The notes under the pieces were generated by a model, which saw nothing but the letters and a program-made list of their open reading frames with translations, was not told the origin of the DNA and ran no database searches. A stretch of DNA of 21,288 nt from a virus, in IMG/VR virus record IMGVR_UViG_3300034117_000167, positions 1-21,288 of that record; one strand, given 5' to 3'. Every line of letters starts with the position of its first letter. The stretch's first letter is position 1. The translations under genes were made by a program, and so were the position numbers. Shown here in pieces: positions 1 to 6,300 of this stretch.

Positions 1-338
1 CTTACCTGCCACCCAGTCTGCCCACCTTTTTGAGATCCTGTTGGGTGAGGAATGATTCCTCGTTTCATTAATGATGGCATGTACTTCTTGTGGCGATTAA
101 CCAAGTCTGCAGTTTCTCCCACTGTGTAGGCTCTTTGACGATTCTTCTTGAAATCATTAATAAGACAACTTTCAATCTGATCTTTATTGATGTTATAAAC
201 AGACATAATGCCATTAGACTTATTTAGATGGTGAATGCGAACAAGGTCTCCATTAAGAAACCAAACTTTCTTGCTACCTGGAATAATTGGCTTGTCGTTA
301 TATTTGACATCAGCGATGCTGCTATTTTTTGTTGACAT
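1..338 (-). CDS. Helix-turn-helix protein, 3' end outside window (partial)
   Basis: An open frame starts at ATG 336-338 and runs to the left edge without a stop, giving 112 visible residues. The N-terminal half contains a beta-rich stretch with VWFLNGDLVRIHH (residues 25-37). Residues 69-112 look like a MerR/excisionase-type helix-turn-helix: RAYTVGETADLVNRHKKY, then MKRGIIPHPTG, then a GGQTGW stretch. Families with this pattern bind DNA; whether this one does is inferred. An SD-like AGGGA sits about 8 bases before the ATG, inside a small inverted repeat. The start lies 8 bases after the stop of the 153-residue protein, so it probably belongs to the same transcript. A DNA-binding protein at the end of a tail operon suggests a regulator or the first gene of another module. 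It could also be a structural protein with an incidental HTH-like segment. The C-terminus is missing, so no function beyond the fold is claimed. Confidence 0.75.
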   Translation of the reverse strand, partial: MSTKNSSIADVKYNDKPIIPGSKKVWFLNGDLVRIHHLNKSNGIMSVYNINKDQIESCLINDFKKNRQRAYTVGETADLVNRHKKYMPSLMKRGIIPHPTGSQKGGQTGWQV

Positions 339-340
339 CG

Positions 341-357
341 CTATCCCTAGGAGATAG
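341..357. repeat. Imperfect inverted repeat over stop codon and SD
   Basis: On the minus strand the sequence reads CTATC-T-CCTAGG-GATAG. The arms CTATC/GATAG flank a CCTAGG palindrome, with one extra base breaking the symmetry. It covers the TAG stop of the 153-residue gene (347-349) and the AGGGA SD-like sequence of the next gene. A hairpin here would tie access to that SD to ribosomes terminating at the upstream stop. The symmetry is seen directly; the regulatory role is inferred. Confidence 0.4.
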
Positions 358-808
358 TGCCTACGGCAATTACTTGCACGTGTAGGTTTCTTACTGTTCC
401 TGGTGCTGCAAATCTTACGTTAACCTTGCAGCCAGCCTTTGTGACATCTGAAATAGTTACAATTGCAGACTTGGTTGCATCAGTTACGTCACCAAAGATG
501 ACTGGCGTTGCAGTAACCACTGGGGGTCCATCAAAGGCGATCTCTGAGAACTTAACATCTGCTTCGCCCTTGCTGTCTGTAGACACATTCTCTGAATCAA
601 GTTTTACCTTTACGGTAGATCCAAAGAATGAAGTATTTGATGTTGCCTTGGTTGATACCACAGACTGGGTGTTGGTTGCCTTTACATAAGTCTTACCCTT
701 GCGTTGGTCAACAGCCTTGATTAAATCGTTAACGGCGTTAGTCAGTTCAAATAGGAAGGCAGCGTCAATTGGCTGTCCTCTTGATGGTGTTGGTAGTATT
801 TTAGCCAT
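347..808 (-). CDS. Small minor tail / fibre-like protein, 153 aa
   Basis: Begins MAKILPTPSRGQPIDAAFLF. The N-terminus (about residues 13-37) is a predicted amphipathic helix, followed by a Ser/Thr/Val-rich beta region. The C-terminal half alternates V/T/I in a pattern expected for a beta-sandwich, for example PPVVTATPVIFGDV. Short helix-plus-beta proteins of this kind occur late in tail modules as fibre, collar or decoration subunits. The assignment rests on position and composition, not on a recognised family. No SD is visible before the ATG. Instead a TATAAT hexamer ends 6 bases upstream, and the preceding gene stops at 815, so translation may be leaderless or coupled to upstream termination. 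The next gene, at 338, codes for a helix-turn-helix protein. Confidence 0.72.
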   Translation of the reverse strand: MAKILPTPSRGQPIDAAFLFELTNAVNDLIKAVDQRKGKTYVKATNTQSVVSTKATSNTSFFGSTVKVKLDSENVSTDSKGEADVKFSEIAFDGPPVVTATPVIFGDVTDATKSAIVTISDVTKAGCKVNVRFAAPGTVRNLHVQVIAVGTIS

Positions 809-813
809 AATCT

Positions 814-822
814 ATTATATCA
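814..822 (-). promoter_or_regulatory. Extended -10 promoter-like element (TGATATAAT)
   Basis: The minus strand carries TG-A-TATAAT, a full extended -10 match, overlapping the stop codon of the 175-residue gene. The last T of the hexamer is at 814 and the A of the ATG is at 808, so a transcript starting at the usual distance would begin at or next to the start codon. No good -35 is seen (TTTCAC at about 837-842). A chance match in AT-rich sequence is possible. Confidence 0.4.
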
Positions 823-1342
823 CGACATTGGTCTTGGTGAAAAGCACTGACTGTGGATATTTGTTAATTGGTGCTACTCCGTCTGGCAATTCGCTTGAGG
901 CATCTAAGCCCCTGTATGTTGGTAGTAATATTGCCACATCAACTTTTGCAAAACCTGTCGGAACAACTGTTTGAAAGTTTGTAGAGGTAGTTTCTTGAAT
1001 AAACTGCCAGTTATCTGATGCAAGGTTGTTGTGGAATCTAACATATACGTGAAACTTATTTACAAATAGTTTTTTAGGATTAGCAGCAAGAAGTCTGTCT
1101 ACTTTCCACGTAACCGAAAGAATGTTTGATGCAACCTTTGCGTCATATTCTGTGCTAAGTAGTGCAATTCCTTCTGCAGTAGTTGCGTCTGGCACTTCAT
1201 ATTGTTGAGACCATCTTGATGCTTGGCGACCATCTTCTGACACAACCCTGTATCTAGCAATATAGACATTGCCAGAATCGGGTCTATAGACAACTTCTGG
1301 CAAATCTTTAGCAGCAATGCGGACGTATTTTATGTTTGCCAT
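815..1342 (-). CDS. Minor tail protein, fibronectin type III-like, 175 aa
   Basis: Starts MANIKYVRI. After the short N-terminus, YIARYRVVSEDGRQASRWSQ (about residues 27-46) and later ILSVTWKVDR and FHVYVRFHN give the strand pattern and aromatic spacing of a fibronectin type III or similar Ig-like sandwich. Such domains decorate tail tips and fibres of many phages and are thought to help surface attachment. The start codon overlaps the TAA stop of the preceding 482-residue gene by one base (TAATG), which points to translational coupling because no strong SD is visible. The C-terminal 40 or so residues (LLPTYRGLDASSELPDG onward) form a loop-rich tail. The domain call is by pattern; the minor-tail role is inferred from position. 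Confidence 0.75.
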   Translation of the reverse strand: MANIKYVRIAAKDLPEVVYRPDSGNVYIARYRVVSEDGRQASRWSQQYEVPDATTAEGIALLSTEYDAKVASNILSVTWKVDRLLAANPKKLFVNKFHVYVRFHNNLASDNWQFIQETTSTNFQTVVPTGFAKVDVAILLPTYRGLDASSELPDGVAPINKYPQSVLFTKTNVVI

Positions 1343-2790
1343 TATACATCTACCGCAAATCTAAACTCTACATAGTTTGTTGAGTTAACTGGTTTAACGA
1401 TTGTTCTTGGCTGACCATTTTCATTATTGTTAACAATAGTATATCCTGTCATGCCGTAAAGAGGGTTTTCTGTGGAGGTGTTCTCAAATCTTAGTCCGTC
1501 AAGACATACATAGTAAAGAGGGCTTGGCTCTCCGTCTGAGTCTAGGACACTTGCGTACACCTTAACGTTCTTAACTAGATCCCACGAGAAGCCTGCAGAC
1601 TTTGTTAGACCTTCGATCTTTTTGGTTATAGCGAAGTATCTGTTCTTGGATAGATCAGCAACCACAACGTTCTTTCTTTCGGTTGGAAGACCTGAAGTAT
1701 TTATGTCGTACAGGTCTACCTCAAACCTTGCGTACTGTCCTTCACCATAAGAGTCATTTGAGGTGAACTCAATCATTACCCTGACATTGTCTGGGATATC
1801 TGATAGGTCTGAGTCTTCATCTTTTGAAACTACAGAAAATGCAAATCTCAGTTCGTCTATCACAGAACTGTTGTCAAAATTGAATTGTGCGTTTGTTAGG
1901 TGAATGTGGTTTGACTTAAACGCTGTTCCATCTGTCCAGTCTGAGTCTACAGAAAGAACTCCAGTAGAACTGTTTACGTCAAGTTTTGATGACTGCCCAG
2001 ACATAAAGATTGTGTTGTCCAAGAACCTTGGTTGCTCAAATCTCTTAGTCCTGTAATCGCTGAGGAATATTGTGTTGCTTGCTGCTGCCTGAAATACTTG
2101 TTGAATAGCACCACCAACAGTGATTGCAGCATCTGAAATACTGTTTAGTGTTCCACCATCATCTAGTTTTTTAGTGATAACTGGAATTGAGGTGGCAGCG
2201 TTTGTGGTGGCTGAATGGAATGCCCAACCTTCATTGGCTGAGAATGAGTATAGCGACTTGCTGTCAGAGTTAGATGCCAATGAGTTTCCAAGTGCAGAGA
2301 ACACGCCAATCTCGCTAATCTCATATCTATCTGCAGTGGGAAGTTCTGCTGTAAGAACTATCTTTGCTACGTCACCCTCATTTACAAATCCACGAGAAAT
2401 AATTGGAGCACGAATAGTCTCAAAGTCTAGTCGTGTCTTATCTTTAAAGTTTGGATAAGCATAAGCGACACCATCAGATACTGATGTAGACGATATTGTT
2501 CCGCTTTCACTGGCATTATAAGAGAATGTGTTTGTTGTTACTGCGGTGATTGTAAAGGTTCCGTCAAGAGGAGAGCCTAGACCATTGACATCAACTACTT
2601 GACCTATGGATAGACCATGGTTTGAAGATGTTAGGGTTGCTACAAAACCAGTCTTGGCTTTATTTGTAATTGGAAAACTTAATCCACTTAGTGGTTTTGC
2701 TCCACAACCAATGGCAAGATAGGAGGCGTAGGCTGGTGCCTGACCAACCAAATATTTAGCCATAATGCTTTTTCCAGTATTTGTAATCAT
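1342..2790 (-). CDS. Minor tail protein with inserted beta module, 482 aa
   Basis: I place the start at ATG 2788-2790, which has a strong SD five bases away. The frame extends up to a TTG at 2844, but that would overlap the previous gene and has no SD support. The N-terminus (MITNTGKSIMAKYLVGQAPA, then YLAIGCG) is the kind that opens many minor tail or collar proteins. A Gly/Thr-rich stretch of about 60 residues (ATLTSSNHGLSIGQVVDVNG to NTFSYNAS) resembles the small beta-barrel repeats seen in phage tail proteins. The original theme then seems to resume with LDFETIRAPIISRGFVNEGD and RYEISEIGVFSA. The C-terminal half (from about residue 230) is beta-rich, with WAFHSATT upstream, and may be a jelly-roll or carbohydrate-binding type fold. 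The likely role is tail-tip structure or host recognition. Its stop overlaps the next start (TAATG). Confidence 0.78.
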   Translation of the reverse strand: MITNTGKSIMAKYLVGQAPAYASYLAIGCGAKPLSGLSFPITNKAKTGFVATLTSSNHGLSIGQVVDVNGLGSPLDGTFTITAVTTNTFSYNASESGTISSTSVSDGVAYAYPNFKDKTRLDFETIRAPIISRGFVNEGDVAKIVLTAELPTADRYEISEIGVFSALGNSLASNSDSKSLYSFSANEGWAFHSATTNAATSIPVITKKLDDGGTLNSISDAAITVGGAIQQVFQAAASNTIFLSDYRTKRFEQPRFLDNTIFMSGQSSKLDVNSSTGVLSVDSDWTDGTAFKSNHIHLTNAQFNFDNSSVIDELRFAFSVVSKDEDSDLSDIPDNVRVMIEFTSNDSYGEGQYARFEVDLYDINTSGLPTERKNVVVADLSKNRYFAITKKIEGLTKSAGFSWDLVKNVKVYASVLDSDGEPSPLYYVCLDGLRFENTSTENPLYGMTGYTIVNNNENGQPRTIVKPVNSTNYVEFRFAVDV

Positions 2791-2795
2791 AATTA

Positions 2796-2803
2796 TCTCC
2801 TCT
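2796..2803 (-). promoter_or_regulatory. Ribosome binding site that sets the 2790 start
   Basis: The minus strand reads AGAGGAGA followed by five bases and ATG at 2790. This is one of the strongest SD sequences in the window and lies in the 22-base gap after the 183-residue gene. It decides in favour of ATG 2790 over the upstream TTG at 2844 or the ATG at 2763. Confidence 0.8.
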
Positions 2804-2812
2804 ATTGTACCA

Positions 2813-3364
2813 TTAACTGTCTTGGATTTCTCCACCAGAAACAATTTCTACCTGCACAACAAAGCCATCCTTAACATTGTTTACAGCCACCAAAAGGTCT
2901 CCTGTTAATGGATCTATGGTTACCGCTCCATCTACAAAGTATTGGTCTAGTTTTAGTGCTGACGATTCATCAGAGTCTCCGAAGGTTCCAGAAAGTGCTA
3001 AAATTCTTTTTGGACTATATGTAAAATAGATGTCGGATAGGTTTTTGATTGGCTGATATGTAATATTTAGTCCAAGAACAGAGTCGCTTCTACCAAGTTC
3101 CATCAACTCAAAGAGCGACAGATCTTCAAACAGTTCTTCTACAATTAGACCCTCAGAGCCTGCCACCTCTTCAGTAATAATGTTTCCAGGAACAGATATT
3201 GCGACAGCAGGCTTTTTTCCAACATATGCTGTAGATCCCTGATTTCCGCCTGTCACGCTTGTTGCAGGTGTTGCCGAGGTGCCAACCCTGCCAAGTACAA
3301 TGCTGTCTTCACCGTCAATTAGCGGTCCTTTTCCTAGTCCAAATCCAGGTCCAAAGTATGGCAT
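2813..3364 (-). CDS. Minor tail protein, 183 aa
   Basis: Starts MPYFGPGFGLGKGPLIDGED, a glycine-rich N-terminus, followed by a Ser/Thr/Gly-rich linker (GTSATPATSVTGGNQGS). Around residues 60-110 an acidic helical region (EEVAGSEGLIVEELFEDLSL, FELMELGRSD) precedes a beta-rich C-terminus. An SD-like GAGGTGG lies about nine bases before the ATG, and the gene begins one base after the stop of the hub gene, so it is almost certainly co-translated with it. I do not recognise the family. Its place between the hub and the 482-residue protein suggests a small tail-tip adaptor or a linker for receptor-binding proteins. That is inference from order only. Confidence 0.75.
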   Translation of the reverse strand: MPYFGPGFGLGKGPLIDGEDSIVLGRVGTSATPATSVTGGNQGSTAYVGKKPAVAISVPGNIITEEVAGSEGLIVEELFEDLSLFELMELGRSDSVLGLNITYQPIKNLSDIYFTYSPKRILALSGTFGDSDESSALKLDQYFVDGAVTIDPLTGDLLVAVNNVKDGFVVQVEIVSGGEIQDS

Positions 3365-3365
3365 A

Positions 3366-6300
3366 CTAAACCACCTCGCTCAAGTACACAGACATTTCTG
3401 GACCTTGATTGCTCTTGCTATAGTCAATTTGATAAACAACAAATCTAGAGGTACTTGGGGCAATCTGGTCTACCCCATTTTCATCCTTCATGTCAATATT
3501 AACAATGTCTCCAAGTTGTAGGGTTGGCATAGAGAATACCGAAACACCAATAGACTTTCTTGGCTTCATAATCTTTCCAGTAATCCATTCCATGAGGCTG
3601 TTTGCCATGTCTTGGTTTTGGATATATCTTGACTCCAAGGTAAACTCTTTCTTTCCATATGCAGAGCGACTGTTTCTAATTCTATTATACTCTTGTGCTT
3701 CCTTTAATGGCGAGGCAACTAGAGACGATCCTGTTGGTGTCTGTGGGTCTGACAAACTTGATCTTGTAGAGAAGTATTCATCAACAGTTAGTTCGTGTGT
3801 CGCCTGCTGGGTAAACGTTATGCCCTGGAGCCTTAGATAGTTACCCTCTGAACCGTCAAGAACTAGGACTGAGTCTGTTGAGTTAAACACCATGAACTCT
3901 GCAGAATATGGTCCTGGCAAGAATCCTGATATGGTGTAGCCTCTGTTGTTATTGTAGGTTGGTGCAATCTGTGCCGTTAGTGCTGGGTATGACTTGTCGT
4001 ATCTAACATTGAAGTAGGCTGCCTCACGCATGATTGTACCAAACTCTTCGTAATAGATTGAGTTGCCTGTAAGTGTGGATGGGCTAACTCCGCTAAGGAA
4101 CGATTCATTAATAACTCCACTAAGGGCATACTTACGCATTGACTCATTAAAACTTATAGAGCCAGAACCAAAGATACCGTTTTCTGGAACAGAGGCAGCA
4201 GAGACAACTTCGGTACTTGCGGTTTGGCTTGGTGAGGCAGAGATTGCAAACACGTGCTCAAACATGCACTTTGCCTTGCCACGAACAAACAAAGCCATGT
4301 TGTTATAAATTATTGGCTTTTTGGTTGTTGCGTCAATAAATGGGTCTGCGTCTGTTACTGTACCAACCAGAACGTTGTTAACATATAGGTAGAATCTTAA
4401 ACTATTTTCATTAACTACTTCATACTCAACTGCCAGGTCGTATACCGTGTTTACTGAATTTGTAGATGACATTCTTGACTGCCCTACGAAAGATCCGTTG
4501 TCAACAGATACATTGGTAAGACCTCCCCAGAGTTTTACAGGTGTAGCCTTTTGACCAGTAAGAAGCGTTCCGTTTTCATCTACTCCAACATTCATCTTGT
4601 AGAATAGTAGGTTGTGAATTGGGTCGTCCAACTGCTTTCCATCTTCCGAATACTTGACTACCTTCCTGGCAGTACCAGTGTCAGAGATTGCAGCAATTTC
4701 AAAGTAGTATCCGTTGTTGGTTACTGGGTTTAGCAAAACTGCAAGACCTCCAGAAGATGCCTTAACAGATGTGGTTGTTTCATTTCCTGTAGAAGACAAT
4801 TGCTTATTTGTGTACCAGGTATCTTCTCCAATACCAGATTGCTGATCTCCATACTCATACTTACCAACAATTCTCAACCTTGTTCCAAAGTATTTATATT
4901 TTGCTGCATTTGTACCTAGATTTTTATAGGTATAAGAAACAAAATCAACGCTGTCTGGGTCGTTGGCATCTGTAAATGCTGGACCAGACATGACTAGTGC
5001 AGATGACTGTACGCTTCCTGTTGGAACAGTTTGAGGATTTGTAACATTGTTGTCTGTCGTTGAAGTTTCTGCACTTAGGAAGTTTTTGATAACTCCAGTA
5101 ATAGTAGAGCCTTGACCAAGTTTAGAACTATCTCTATTTCCAGACTCATTTGTTTTTCCACCTGCAACCTTTGTTGCATCAGAGGAGACGAATCTTTGAT
5201 CCTTGAATGTAATTGACTTAATGTCTTTTTTGAGATTTGAGTCAGTAATTCCTAGCAAAGGTGATGACGTGTCTCCCTTACGCTTGATCTTGAATAGCGT
5301 GTCGCTTTGAATTGATGCAACTCTAAGCAGGTTCTTATTGTCCGTGTCAAATGGGTTGCTTACAACTAGGTCTGTTCCAGAGGCGGACAGAGATTCGTCT
5401 TTGGTATATAGAATTACTTCTTGACCTACCTTGATACCGCTTGTATCCTCTACAGAAATGGTTCTATTGTCATATGCAACAACGACATTTGAAAGATCTC
5501 CCAATACACCGCATCTATCGCTAGTGTTAATTGTTATAGTCTTTACAATGTTTCCATTAACAACTAGTGTTATGTCAGTAGCCTCTCCGTTGGTTACTGT
5601 TGTTGTCAGAGCAATTGTAGAGGTAGCAGAGGTGCTAGCATTGACCTTTGCTGTTGTACCTTGATTGATCCAAGTTTTGTTTGCATCATAAACTGGCTTC
5701 TTGGCAGTTCCAGTATTTTTGCAAAAGATTGTTCCGTTGTTTCCACCTGTTACGGTTGTTCCAACGATACTCCAACTGTAGGTGTCAGTAGTAGCCTTTT
5801 TTGCTGCATCCAAGTTCTTGTAGAATGACTTAAAAGATGGCAAGGTAACCTGTAGAGTCACTGCCGAGGTAGTTGATCCTGGCACAATGTTAGAAATGCT
5901 AATATTGCCAATTGAGGTAGTCTTGTCTACGTTATTCTTTTGCTGTAGAGATTGTGTGACAGCATATACTTCAACGTTGTTCATCGAAAGAGAATACTTG
6001 TATTCCTTGGCACTTCTGATATTTGTTGCTATTGGGGTAGCGTCTCCAGTACCGCTGGATGCCGAGAGGGTGCCAGGAGCCGTTAGTGTCCATGCCCTTG
6101 AGCCAGAGCCGAAAGTCTTAATTGGGATGCTAGCCTTGTGTGGAATGTATGCATCTCTTAGTTGGAAGTTTCCAATAGCACTAAATAGGTAATCAGAGTC
6201 CATAGTTACACCAGAAACTTTTTGTGTCCATGATGCTGTGTCTAGACCTGCTTTGTGCTCAACTGGAATGGTCCTTCCCTTGTCGTCTTTGGCTCCTGTG

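Noticed and set aside
1099-1317. 72-codon minus-strand frame overlapping the 175-residue protein
   Set aside because: Offset frame inside a well-supported gene, no start signal, Gln/Leu/His-rich sequence typical of a shifted frame.
2804-2812. TGGTACAAT as a fifth extended -10 site upstream of 2790
   Set aside because: The hexamer is off consensus (TACAAT), and transcription from it would start inside or after the SD of the gene it should serve, so it would defeat a clearly good ribosome binding site.
2791-2844. Longer start for the 482-residue protein at TTG 2844
   Set aside because: A strong AGAGGAGA lies directly before ATG 2790, and the extension overlaps the 183-residue gene.
3490-3840. 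Plus-strand frame of 116 codons opposite the hub C-terminus
   Set aside because: Antisense to the conserved hub ending; no independent coding evidence. Similar plus-strand frames at 357-689, 2120-2458 and 7444-7830 were dropped for the same reason.
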